Shown here: positions 42,361 through 50,122 of the stretch, one piece after another
Layout: every line of letters begins with the position of its first letter
Numbering within the stretch: the first letter of the stretch is position 1
NCBI RefSeq assembly: GCF_000315425.1
Contig: NZ_JH992924.1
Coordinates: 308,695-372,694, forward strand
Direction of reading: 5' to 3'
Source: Massilia timonae CCUG 45783
GTDB lineage: Bacteria > Pseudomonadota > Gammaproteobacteria > Burkholderiales > Burkholderiaceae_D
DNA: 64,000 bases
Notes under the pieces: model-generated
Told to the model about the DNA's origin: nothing
Databases searched by the model: none
Seen by the model: the letters and a program-made list of their open reading frames with translations, nothing else
Program-made: the position numbers and the translations under genes

Positions 42361-42605
42361 CCTACCCGCCTGAAGTGCGCACGATTATCTACACGACCAA
42401 CGCCATCGAGAGCCTGCATATGCGCCTACGGAAGATCGTCAAGAACCGCGGCCACTTCCCCAGCGACGAAGCCGCGACCAAGTTATTGTTCCTGGCCTTG
42501 CGCAATATCGAGAAAGATTGGAAGATGCCGCAGCGTACCTGGAAGCAGGCTGCCAACCAGTTCGCTATCATGTTCGGCGAGCGCTTCACGAACGCAATTA
42601 TCTAA
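41388..42605 (+). CDS. IS481-family transposase, reading through into the IS256 transposase tail
   Basis: The frame is 405 codons. Residues 1-324 belong to an IS481-type integrase: HTH (SDRQAAKVFNISRPTARKWL), then DDE residues in FIHIDIKYLP, ILTDNGSQF and TNGMVERFNGRIN. No stop occurs before the element ends. The last 81 or so codons (YPPEVRTIIYTTNAIESLH onward) are the IS256 transposase C-terminus, read in its native frame. The result is an accidental chimera. The catalytic core is intact, so activity is possible. The start ATG follows AGGAGTTGGCAGC. Confidence 0.88.
   Translation: MSSRIHPQARTTPKIRQEIKDSGLSDRQAAKVFNISRPTARKWLKRDDVQDRSHRAHTLHTTLSAAQEAIVLALRQSLYLPLDDLLFITRQYINPDVSRSGIARLLKREGMSRLEDVIPKAEGETIAPKKTFKDYEPGFIHIDIKYLPQMPDETSRRYLFVAIDRATRWVFMHIYGDMTDKSSVDFLRRLKLASPIKISKILTDNGSQFTDRFATKDKKPSGQHAFDVACAALPAEHRLAPPRHPQTNGMVERFNGRINELLQQTRFDSRADLQTTLMNYLKLYNHHIPQRALDAKTPILALKEWQQKRPELFVKRVYEQAGLDTYPPEVRTIIYTTNAIESLHMRLRKIVKNRGHFPSDEAATKLLFLALRNIEKDWKMPQRTWKQAANQFAIMFGERFTNAII
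42361..42605 (+). pseudogene. IS256-family transposase, C-terminal part
   Basis: The displaced tail of the interrupted mutator-type transposase. It carries the third catalytic residue Glu in TNAIESLH and the conserved RGHFPSDEAATKLLFLALRNI. It is in frame with the IS481 transposase, so it is only translated as part of that chimera. Confidence 0.92.
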
Positions 42606-42764
42606 CTCTGAATTCTGGCCCCGCACACAGAATTTCTGACAGGTCCCGCTGTGCCCGTTGTACTCGAAGGACCGGATGTTCCTTGCCCGCGACTGTTCAG
42701 CCTGGCATTGGATTTGTTCGCACCTCCGTTTTTCTGTTATTAGTCATATACAACCAACTTAGCG

Positions 42765-43328
42765 ATGCCGGCACCCGACTTCAGAGTCTTGTTCGACGCA
42801 ACACCGTCTCCCTATCTGGTACTTGACCCTGATTTGCGTATCGTGTCGGTCAATCAAGCCTATTTGCAGGCGACCAGCACGGTATACGACCAGATCATCG
42901 GCCGGGAGATTTTCAACGTCTTCCCGGAAAATCCCGACGACCCGGCAGCCAGCGGCGTCCCGAACCTGCGTGCTTCACTCCATCGCGTCCTGCAGACGCA
43001 ATGCGCCGACACGATGGCCATCCAGAAATATGACATCCAGGTCAACAGTCCGGAAGGCGTTCGTTTCGAGGAGCGCTACTGGGTGGTGTGCGATGCCATG
43101 GTCGCGCCTCCTTATCTGCTCCAGATTCGTAGGCGTTCGATCGCGATCACTCACGATATGTTCCGACTGTGCTCTGAAAGGGGCGGTAGGGACGCATCTG
43201 TCAGCGCCATCCAAGCGCCGGCGCCACATGCTCGAGCAACGACGACGGCAGGCGAACGTTGCAGTCCTCGCCGAGCTGATTCGACGCGGTCAGCAGCAGC
43301 GTATCCGCTTCGGCAATGGGCCTCATAG
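42765..43328 (+). pseudogene. PAS-domain sensor protein, N-terminal remnant
   Basis: The first about 107 codons form a PAS domain typical of hybrid sensor kinases ([48 protein letters not shown]). After about base 43090 homology-like character stops and the frame drifts into unrelated sequence, ending at 43328. Kinase and receiver domains are absent. The remaining stretch to 43468 holds no gene I recognise; a 41-codon minus-strand frame (43201-43326) is open but unsupported. The gene was probably truncated during the IS rearrangements nearby. Confidence 0.7.
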
Positions 43329-43468
43329 TCGATGCCCTTACTTTACCCAACAACGCATCGCTGCTCGCCCGCGAGGAATGCGCCAGCCGCGCTCAGGCGA
43401 ATCCGGGCGCTTGATCCAATCAGCGATGCCCTTCCGGCGCAGCCCTGAACCGCCGCGACCTGTTCGCA

Positions 43469-44839
43469 CTATCTCAGCGCTGTTCTGATTCCCCGCGCCG
43501 CCCATTCCAGGGTCGCCCTCAGCAGCGCATTGCCCATCGCCCATGGCCGCTGCCGGTCCAGCCCGCGCCGCCCCATCCGCTGCGGCAGGAAAAACCGCCC
43601 GAACGCCGACAACCCACTCCCACGCATGACCCAGAAACACCCGCCAGCATACGTCGTATCGAACCCATCCTCCGCCCGCAGCAGATACAGCGCCGTCCCC
43701 GAACACATCGCCACGTCGGCCTGCGCATCGCGCGCCAGCAGGCGCAGGCCGCGAAGATAAGACAACTCGAGCGTCTGGCGCAGATCGGGCAACGCGAGCA
43801 CCAGCGGGCGCAGCAAACGCAAACGCTCCAGCAGGCGCGGCAAGCCGTGCAACCGCTCCCCCGCCCGCTCGCGATACCTGAGGAACGCCTCTTTCAACTC
43901 CGCCACCGTCGCCTGGGCCGGACGCGGCAGCGGCTCGGGCCGGTCGCGCCAGCAGCGCATCCAGTGCGCCAGCGCCTGTTCGTGCTGGGCCGCCAGGCTG
44001 GCCGGGCTGTCGAACTCGAGGTCGAAGCGCGCACCCGGCTGCAAAAAGCGGATGAGGCCGCGCTGCGCTTCCAGCCGCGACGCCTCCAGCACGCCCAGCG
44101 GTGTGCGGCGGCCGTGATTGAGCCAGGCATTGTCGACCCGGCTGAAGCGGGCAAAGGACGCGACCGGCACGATCAGCCGCGGCTTGAAGGTTTCGGCCTG
44201 CAGGGCCAGGCGCTCGATGCCCCGCTCGGCCGCCGCTTCGCGCTGGACAAAGTTGTCGGGGTTGCCGCACCAGGCCATGTCGGCGAAGCCCGTCAACAAT
44301 ACATCGACGCGGACGTTGGCCCTGCGCAGTCGCTCGGCGGCGGCGTGGCAGGCGGCGCGGGTGGCGAGCGCGCGCTCGCCCAGGTGCAGCAGCGTGCGCC
44401 GGCCGCACCGGATCAGGCACCAGGAGTCGCCCTCGCCGTTCGCGAACGCCGTCAGGCGCAGGTCGCGCGCCAGGGTCCGCGCCTGCCCCTCGGGGCACTC
44501 GGCCATGGCAAAGCGGTTGCGCCGCAGTTCGGCGTGCAGGCGCCAGTCGCGGCCCTGGCGATACAGGAAGGTGGCGATGCCGCGAAACTCGGCGCGAAAG
44601 CGGCGCAGGAAAGGCCCCGACAGGCGGTCGGGCTGGGCGCGCGAACACCAGACAAACACCGGCAAGCCGCTCGCATTCAGCTCGGCGATCAGCCCGGCGG
44701 TATGGGTGGAACGGTCGAGCAGGCTCCATGCATCGTTCAGCACCGTGCCGTCCAGCCAGGGGTCGGCCAGCAGCAGCGCATGGTCGGTGCGCAGCAGGAA
44801 ACCGGCGTGGTTCAGGAAGGTGAAGGTCGGGCTCGGCAT
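43469..44839 (-). CDS. metallo-beta-lactamase-fold-like protein with degenerate metal motif
   Basis: A 456-residue protein whose start (FTFLNHAGFLLRTDHALLLADPWLDG) matches MBL-fold hydrolases of the UlaG-like/polysaccharide-cluster type. At the position where those proteins have a SHxHxDH motif it reads CSRAQPDRLS, so most metal ligands are lost. The C-terminal part is Arg/Leu-rich with no recognised domain. It is the last gene of the amino-sugar cluster, separated from the GH36 gene by a hairpin. It could be a non-catalytic homologue; function unknown. Confidence 0.6.
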   Translation of the reverse strand: MPSPTFTFLNHAGFLLRTDHALLLADPWLDGTVLNDAWSLLDRSTHTAGLIAELNASGLPVFVWCSRAQPDRLSGPFLRRFRAEFRGIATFLYRQGRDWRLHAELRRNRFAMAECPEGQARTLARDLRLTAFANGEGDSWCLIRCGRRTLLHLGERALATRAACHAAAERLRRANVRVDVLLTGFADMAWCGNPDNFVQREAAAERGIERLALQAETFKPRLIVPVASFARFSRVDNAWLNHGRRTPLGVLEASRLEAQRGLIRFLQPGARFDLEFDSPASLAAQHEQALAHWMRCWRDRPEPLPRPAQATVAELKEAFLRYRERAGERLHGLPRLLERLRLLRPLVLALPDLRQTLELSYLRGLRLLARDAQADVAMCSGTALYLLRAEDGFDTTYAGGCFWVMRGSGLSAFGRFFLPQRMGRRGLDRQRPWAMGNALLRATLEWAARGIRTALR

Positions 44840-44898
44840 AGCGGCATGGCGGGGGTAGGCTCGGCTTCAGCCTATCGCCACGTCGCGCGCCATCCATG

Positions 44899-44925
44899 AG
44901 GCACCGCAATCGTGTTGCGGTGCCT
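44899..44925. terminator. hairpin between the GH36 and MBL-like genes
   Basis: An 11-bp perfect stem (AGGCACCGCAA / TTGCGGTGCCT) with a five-base loop, ten bases past the GH36 stop. No U-run follows on the minus strand, so it may be attenuating or act in RNA stability. Confidence 0.6.
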
Positions 44926-44934
44926 TTCCACGCC

Positions 44935-47022
44935 TTATACCGGGATTGCCTCGAGCAAGAGCGCCCGTTCAAATCCAATCGTGAGCTTGTTGCTGGCCGC
45001 GCTCACTTCGCCCAGGTCGCGGTCTTCGACGTAATCGCGCACGCGGTAGCGACCGTTTCCGAGCCCGCGCAATTCGACCTGGCCCGACCACGCCTTCGCA
45101 TAAAAGGCATAGTACAGACGGCCATCTTTCTCGACCGCATGGGTTTCCGGCTTGTCGAAACCGATGTCGTACAGTTCCCCGCGATACTGGCCCTTGGGCA
45201 GCATCTTGTCCTTGTAGATGCCGATCCACTTGCGCCACTTCGCTTCCTTGACCGCCGTCAGCAGGTAGCTGTCCTTCGGCTTCGGATCTTCGGGCCAGGT
45301 GAACTTGGTCGAGACCACCGCGCCGATGCCCACGGTCGACGCGAAATCGTCGCCACCGTCGCTGAGCTCGACGTGGTCGCCCGCGTAGGCCGCGCTCGGC
45401 CCCATCAGGGCTTTCAGGGTCTTGCCCTTGTGCCGCACCTGCCACGAGGACAGCGGGTCGGACGACGGCGCCTGGTTCGTATACGGCAGCGTATGGAAGG
45501 CGTACGAGGTGCCACAGGGGCAGAACTCGACCACGGCCTGGGGATTGATCTCGCGCGCGGTGTCGTACACCATTTTCCAGAAGTCCTGCAGTTTTTCGAA
45601 GGATTCTTCCGGACGCGCATGCTTGTGCGCCGGGTTGTGGCATGGCGCCACGCCGTTCAGGTGCTGGCCGTCGAGCTTCAGGCCCTCGTAGCCCCACTCG
45701 CCGATGATCTTGCGCACCAGCGCGCGGGTCTGCTCGATCACCGGTCCGTAGGCCGGGCACAGGGTCAGGGCATTCCACCAGGTGACGAATTGCGGCGCGC
45801 CGTTCTCGTCCAGCAGCAGCTGGTCGGTGTGCTGGTGCAGCAGGTCCGTGCCCGGATCGGCCGCCAGCGGCGCCAGCCACAGGCGCGCCTTCAGGCCGGC
45901 GCCGTGGATGTCGTCCACCAGCTTCTTCATGTCCTCGTCGCCGCGCGCGAACTTCTTGCGGTCGATCTTCCAGTCGCCTTCATTGGTTTGCCAGCCATCG
46001 TCCAGCACCGCCCATTCCAGGCCCAGCTCCCTGGCCTTGGCCAGGGTGCCGGTCATCAGGGGGATCGTGAAATCGCGCTCATAGCCCCAGGCGCACCAGA
46101 TCGGCTCGTACGATTCCTCGCCCGCCTGCGGCGCCGCCAGGCCGCGCTCGGCCATCAGCAGGCGGTAGCGGTCCAGGGCGGCGAAGTAGTCGCCGGTGTG
46201 CACGGTGACGAAGGTGTCCAGGGTCGCCAGCTCCTGGCCCGGCTGCAGCACGACGGCTTGATCGAATTCGATCGCCAGCGCGGCGCCGGCCTTCACCTGC
46301 CGCACCGGCAGCGCCACCAGGCGCGGCACGGTGTCGAGATGGCCCACGGCGATGCCGTGCTCGGGCTGCCAGACGTCGGCCACCGGCGTGCCGCCGCCAT
46401 AGTCGGACGAATTCATGCCCATGAAGTTGCGCTGTTCGAAGCCGTCCTTGAGCGGCTGCACCCAGTCGCGCCGGTCGGCGTGCGACGAACCGGAGAAGGT
46501 CCAGAAGCCGCGGCCAGGTGCGCGCCTGGCCGGCAGCAGCGTGTAGCCGCTGTTCGACCAGGCCTCCACCGGCAGCGCCGCCTGGCCGTTGTTGCGATAG
46601 CTCACGCGCAGCAGGGCCAGGCCCGGATGGCGTTCGTAGAAGGTGACCGTCACGGTCTTTTCGACGCCGTCCTTCGACACGCCTTTCAGGCGATGGCGCA
46701 CGCCCGCGCCGTGCGGGCCGTCGACGCGGTCGACCGCCTGCTCGCCGAGGGCGAAGCCGTCGATCCAGCGCCCGCCCGTCACGCGCAGCCGTTCGCTGGC
46801 GTGAAAGCCCGTGACCGCGACCGTCGCGCCGCCCTGGCGCGCCAGCAGGCGGGTGCGCATCTGGCCGTCGAATTCGAGTCCCAGGGCGGCGTCGCCGATG
46901 CGCGCCACGTTTTTAGCCTCGGGCGCGGCCACGGCCACGCCGGCGCCCATGCCGCTTGCCACGGCCGATCCGGCCAGCCACTGCAACAGGGTGCGGCGCC
47001 GCTCGCTATGCACTTCGGTCAT
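44935..47022 (-). CDS. GH36-type (clan GH-D) alpha-galactosidase / alpha-N-acetylgalactosaminidase-like enzyme, exported
   Basis: A 695-residue glycoside hydrolase. A twin-arginine signal (ERRRTLLQWLAGSAVA, cleavage near residue 33) sends it to the periplasm. An N-terminal beta-sandwich (about 40-290) precedes a (beta/alpha)8 barrel with WAVLDDGWQ (338-345) and the nucleophile motif GLKLDGQ (Asp451); SDGGDDF further on may carry the acid/base. Clan GH-D enzymes hydrolyse alpha-galactosides or alpha-GalNAc. The neighbouring galactosamine genes favour an alpha-GalNAc substrate (inference). CAAGGAGACAAG precedes the ATG. Confidence 0.82.
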   Translation of the reverse strand: MTEVHSERRRTLLQWLAGSAVASGMGAGVAVAAPEAKNVARIGDAALGLEFDGQMRTRLLARQGGATVAVTGFHASERLRVTGGRWIDGFALGEQAVDRVDGPHGAGVRHRLKGVSKDGVEKTVTVTFYERHPGLALLRVSYRNNGQAALPVEAWSNSGYTLLPARRAPGRGFWTFSGSSHADRRDWVQPLKDGFEQRNFMGMNSSDYGGGTPVADVWQPEHGIAVGHLDTVPRLVALPVRQVKAGAALAIEFDQAVVLQPGQELATLDTFVTVHTGDYFAALDRYRLLMAERGLAAPQAGEESYEPIWCAWGYERDFTIPLMTGTLAKARELGLEWAVLDDGWQTNEGDWKIDRKKFARGDEDMKKLVDDIHGAGLKARLWLAPLAADPGTDLLHQHTDQLLLDENGAPQFVTWWNALTLCPAYGPVIEQTRALVRKIIGEWGYEGLKLDGQHLNGVAPCHNPAHKHARPEESFEKLQDFWKMVYDTAREINPQAVVEFCPCGTSYAFHTLPYTNQAPSSDPLSSWQVRHKGKTLKALMGPSAAYAGDHVELSDGGDDFASTVGIGAVVSTKFTWPEDPKPKDSYLLTAVKEAKWRKWIGIYKDKMLPKGQYRGELYDIGFDKPETHAVEKDGRLYYAFYAKAWSGQVELRGLGNGRYRVRDYVEDRDLGEVSAASNKLTIGFERALLLEAIPV

Positions 47023-47076
47023 CTTGTCTCCTTGCTTGGTAGGACTACACAGCCGGCGCCGGCCGGCCGCGCCGCC

Positions 47077-47922
47077 CTACACCAGCACCACTTGCGCGCC
47101 GCGCGAGCGCAGCGCTTCGACCATCTCCGCCGGCACGCCGGCATCGGTGATGATCTGGTCGATCTGTTCGATCGTCGCGATCATGGACAGGCTGCGCCGT
47201 CCGATCTTCGACGAGTCGCCCACCGCCACCACGCGGCGCGCGATGCCCAGCATGCGCGCATTCAGGCGCGCTTCGAGCAGGTGCGGCGTCATCACGCCGA
47301 TCTCCGGATCCAGGCCGTCGAAGCCCAGGAACAGGATGTCGGCATGCAGGCCTTCCAGCCCCTGCTCGGCCTGCGGGCCGCCCAGCGAATACGAGCTGGG
47401 ACGCAGCACGCCGCCGAGCATGATCAGGGTCACGTGCGGCGCGCCGGCCAGCAGCACGGCGATGTTGAGCGCATTGGTGATCACGTTCACCGACTGCAGC
47501 TTCAGGCCGCGGATCTGCTTGGCGATTTCGGCGGTCGTCGTGCCCGAGTCGAGCACGATGGTCTGCCCTTCCCCGATCAGCTTGACCGCTTCTTCCGCGA
47601 TGCGGACCTTCTCCGCGCGGTGCAGCGACTGCTTGACGCCGATCGGCAAGTCCTCGTCGGCGCGCTGGGCCAGCGCCCCGCCGCGGGTGCGCACCACCGC
47701 GCCGATCTCGGCCAGCACGTTCAGATCGGCGCGCACCGTCACCAGCGAGATGCCGAACATCTCGGACAGCTCGGCCACCGTCACCCGCCCGCGCTCGGCC
47801 ACCATTTCGCGGATCTTGCGGCGCCGTTCCGCCACCAGCAGATCCTGGTCGGGCACCGTTTCCGCAGGCTTGCCACCGTTACCGTTCGAAACTTTCGTTT
47901 CTAAATTTTTTTCTCGCTTCAT
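47077..47922 (-). CDS. agaR: DeoR-family transcriptional regulator (AgaR-like)
   Basis: A 281-residue DeoR-type repressor. The HTH spans about residues 30-85 (RRRKIREMVAERGRVTVAEL, GISLVTVRADLNVLAEIGAVV with the TRGGA wing). The sugar-phosphate-sensing domain includes LDSGTTTAEIAKQ and ITNALNIAVLL. In amino-sugar clusters such regulators (AgaR) sense a phosphorylated intermediate. Candidate operators lie within its first codons and about 100 bases upstream. The symbol is by context. The N-terminus is about 25 residues longer than the family norm; the first ATG has AAGGA immediately before it. Confidence 0.85.
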   Translation of the reverse strand: MKREKNLETKVSNGNGGKPAETVPDQDLLVAERRRKIREMVAERGRVTVAELSEMFGISLVTVRADLNVLAEIGAVVRTRGGALAQRADEDLPIGVKQSLHRAEKVRIAEEAVKLIGEGQTIVLDSGTTTAEIAKQIRGLKLQSVNVITNALNIAVLLAGAPHVTLIMLGGVLRPSSYSLGGPQAEQGLEGLHADILFLGFDGLDPEIGVMTPHLLEARLNARMLGIARRVVAVGDSSKIGRRSLSMIATIEQIDQIITDAGVPAEMVEALRSRGAQVVLV

Positions 47923-48029
47923 TCCTTGTCCATCCGCGCCGGTTCGCCGTCGCGGCTCCGTGTGTAGGCGTGTATCCGTGTCATTAACGGTTTGATGATA
48001 CAGGATGAAAATGCAAGAAACGAAAGTTC
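47887..48029. promoter_or_regulatory. paired AGAAACGAAAGTT sites around the deoR start (candidate AgaR operators)
   Basis: The 13-mer AGAAACGAAAGTT occurs on the minus strand at 47902-47890, inside the first codons of the regulator, and on the plus strand at 48016-48028, upstream of it. AgaR/DeoR-type proteins bind TTTCGTTT-like repeats. The symmetric pair around the promoter suggests autoregulation. Confidence 0.55.
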
Positions 48030-48076
48030 AGACTATTTTTTGCTCCCCTTCTCGCTTACGTATGAAGCCAGCATGA

Positions 48077-49141
48077 TCATGCCTTCCAGGCGCCCCGGAA
48101 CACGCGCTCGGCGTTCAGGCGGAACAGCTTGTCGGCCACCACCTTCGGCAGCGCCAGGCCGCGCACCACGCCGTCCAGATCCGGCGTGGTGAGTTCGTCG
48201 TCGGTATTGAAGTAGCGCCAGTCGCGCCGCCACACGCCGTCCAGGTCGGCCACGAAGTCGGCCTGACTCTGCGCCGTCGACTGGGCCAGGTCGGAGCCAT
48301 ACATCAGGCGATCCTGGTAATCGATGAAGAACCGGCGCACCCGCTCGCGGTCGCGCTGCGACTGGTGCTGGATCTGGCCGATGCGCGCCGCGATATCCAC
48401 ATTGGCCGTCGGATTGCGGTCCAGGAAGCGCGCCAGCTCGTCCACGTTCCACTCCAGCGAGGCCATGTGCACGCCGACGAAGCGCAGGCGCGGATGGCTG
48501 GCCAGCAGGCGGTCGCGCGCGCCCATCTGGTCTGCGTAGCTCGGCATCTTCGGCTGCCGGTACATGTGGTACTGCGGATGGTTCCTGAAGTATTCGCGGT
48601 CGTTCTTCGTCGTCATCTTCTCGAGCGGCAGCCAGCAGTTGTGCGGCTCGCCCTGGTGCCCGACCAGCAGCACGTCGCGCGCTTCGAACGCGTCGAACAG
48701 CGGCTTGATGCGGGCGTCGTCGACCATCACCAGCCGGCCCTGCGCATCGCGCTCCGACATGCCGATGTTCTTCCAGACCTTGACGCCCACCGCGCCATCC
48801 TGCAGCGCCGCATCCAGCCGGTGCAGGGTCGCCGGGATCCAGGCCGGCTGCAGCAGGTTGTCGGCGCTGAAGCTGGCGATCCAGCCCACGGTGGCCGGAT
48901 GCTCGCGGTGCAGCTTGCTGGCCACGCGCTGCTGCTGCTCCAGCGCCGGGAACACCGGATAGTCGACGTTGATCGTCAGCGCGCGGAAATTGGCCTTGCG
49001 CGCCAGTTCCAGGAACGGCCCCTGCTCCAGGCCGTGCAGGTGCAGGTGGGCGTCGATCTTGGGCACGCTCTCGTAATCCTGCATGGTGTAGCTGTCGGCA
49101 GCCAGCGCGGCGAGGATGGTGCAAAGAAGGCGGACGCGCAT
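48077..49141 (-). CDS. amidohydrolase-2 family protein (TIM-barrel metal-dependent hydrolase)
   Basis: A 354-residue protein. A short hydrophobic N-terminus (MRVRLLCTILAALAA) may be a signal or anchor. The metal-binding HxH lies in PKIDAHLHLHG; LVGHQGEPHNCW, RLRFVGVHMASLEW and the final metal Asp in MYGSDLAQS complete the amidohydrolase-2 pattern. Members hydrolyse lactones, decarboxylate aromatics or act on sugar derivatives. This one is coupled to a sugar kinase in an amino-sugar cluster, so a deacetylase-like or lactonase role is conceivable but unproven. It is not a NagA-type deacetylase by sequence style. Confidence 0.75.
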   Translation of the reverse strand: MRVRLLCTILAALAADSYTMQDYESVPKIDAHLHLHGLEQGPFLELARKANFRALTINVDYPVFPALEQQQRVASKLHREHPATVGWIASFSADNLLQPAWIPATLHRLDAALQDGAVGVKVWKNIGMSERDAQGRLVMVDDARIKPLFDAFEARDVLLVGHQGEPHNCWLPLEKMTTKNDREYFRNHPQYHMYRQPKMPSYADQMGARDRLLASHPRLRFVGVHMASLEWNVDELARFLDRNPTANVDIAARIGQIQHQSQRDRERVRRFFIDYQDRLMYGSDLAQSTAQSQADFVADLDGVWRRDWRYFNTDDELTTPDLDGVVRGLALPKVVADKLFRLNAERVFRGAWKA

Positions 49142-49153
49142 ATATGCTCCTGT

Positions 49154-50122
49154 CTATCGGGTCTGGGATGCGAGGCGATCCAGCGCGGCCTCGCTCAATG
49201 GCTGCCCGGCGCTGCGGGCGGCGTACAAGGCGGCGCCGAGCACCGGCGCCAGCCGCGGCGCCTGCAGGCGGTAGGGCCTGGCGCAGGCGGCCAGCGCCTG
49301 CTCGAATGGCGCGCGCAGCAGTCCGCCGTCGCCGAACAGCCCGCCCGTATAGGACACCGGCAGCGGCAGGTCGGCAGCGACGTCGAGCCGGTCGCGCACC
49401 GCGTCGACCATCGCGGCCAGTTCGCGCGCGGCGTCGACGAAGATGGCGCGCGCCTGTTCGTCGCCCTGGACCGCCGCCTCGGACGCCAGGCGCGCCAGCT
49501 GGGCGATGCGGCTGCGGTCGGCGCCGAGCTCGCCGTACACCACGGCGCACAGGTCGAGGTCGTCCTCCAGCGCCAGCCGCTCGCGCACCAGGCCGTACAG
49601 GCCTCCCTTGGGCGCGCGGCCGTCGCTCATGCGCGAGAACAGGGTCAGGCCGGCGCGCGCGATCCAGTGGGCCGAACCCTCGTCGCTGAACAGCTCTCCC
49701 CAGCCGCCGGCGCGCGCCTGGCGGCCGGCGACTTCGCCATAGGCCATCGAGCCGGTGCCGGCGATCACGCTGATGCCGTCCATGCAGGCCAACGAACCGG
49801 CCCAGCTGCACACCATGTCGTTGCCGCACAGCGTGCGTTCAGGGCCAAGGATGGCGCCGGCCGCCGCATCCAGCTCGCGCTGGGCCGCGCGGTCCTCGCC
49901 ATAGGCCGGCAGGCCAAAGAAAGCGTAGTCGACCGCGCCGCCATCGACGCCGGCCGTTGCCAGTAGCGCCTGCACGCCGCGCTGCAAGGTCGCGGCCACG
50001 GCTGGCATGCCGGCGTCGACGTGGTAGGTGCTGCCTTCTTCGTGGCGCGCCAGCACGCCGCCGTGCGCGTCGATCAGCGCGAACGCGGTCTTGGTGCCGC
50101 CGCCGTCAACCCCGAGGAACAT
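49154..50122 (-). CDS. BadF/BadG/BcrA-type sugar kinase (GlcNAc/GalNAc kinase-like)
   Basis: A 322-residue ASKHA-fold kinase. The phosphate 1 motif GVDGGGTKTAFALID is at the N-terminus, phosphate 2 is ISVIAGTGSMAYG, and GGWGELFSDEGSAHWIARAGL is typical of eukaryote-like N-acetylglucosamine kinases. With agaS and gatZ beside it, a GalNAc or galactosamine 6-kinase function is likely (inference, as in AgaK of non-PTS GalNAc pathways). Its start overlaps the agaS end by 17 bases. Confidence 0.85.
   Translation of the reverse strand: MFLGVDGGGTKTAFALIDAHGGVLARHEEGSTYHVDAGMPAVAATLQRGVQALLATAGVDGGAVDYAFFGLPAYGEDRAAQRELDAAAGAILGPERTLCGNDMVCSWAGSLACMDGISVIAGTGSMAYGEVAGRQARAGGWGELFSDEGSAHWIARAGLTLFSRMSDGRAPKGGLYGLVRERLALEDDLDLCAVVYGELGADRSRIAQLARLASEAAVQGDEQARAIFVDAARELAAMVDAVRDRLDVAADLPLPVSYTGGLFGDGGLLRAPFEQALAACARPYRLQAPRLAPVLGAALYAARSAGQPLSEAALDRLASQTR

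Larger units (their letters stand above)
40178..42643 (+). mobile_element. IS256-family element interrupted by an IS481-family element
   Basis: Terminal inverted repeats CCTGTCAGAATTTCTGTGTG (left, from 40178) and CCTGTCAGAAATTCTGTGTG (right, complement ending 42643) differ at one base. Without the inner element and its duplicated six bases the IS is 1359 bases, normal for IS256. No matching 8-9-base target duplication is seen at its edges, so a flank may have been rearranged. Confidence 0.9.

Noticed and set aside
40160..42655. A target duplication for the IS256-family element
   Set aside because: The 8-9 bases outside the two inverted repeats do not match, so no duplication is claimed; this end may have been rearranged.
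43201..43326. A 41-codon minus-strand frame behind the MBL-like gene
   Set aside because: It has a start and stop, but no recognisable family or strong ribosome site, and it sits in rearranged sequence.
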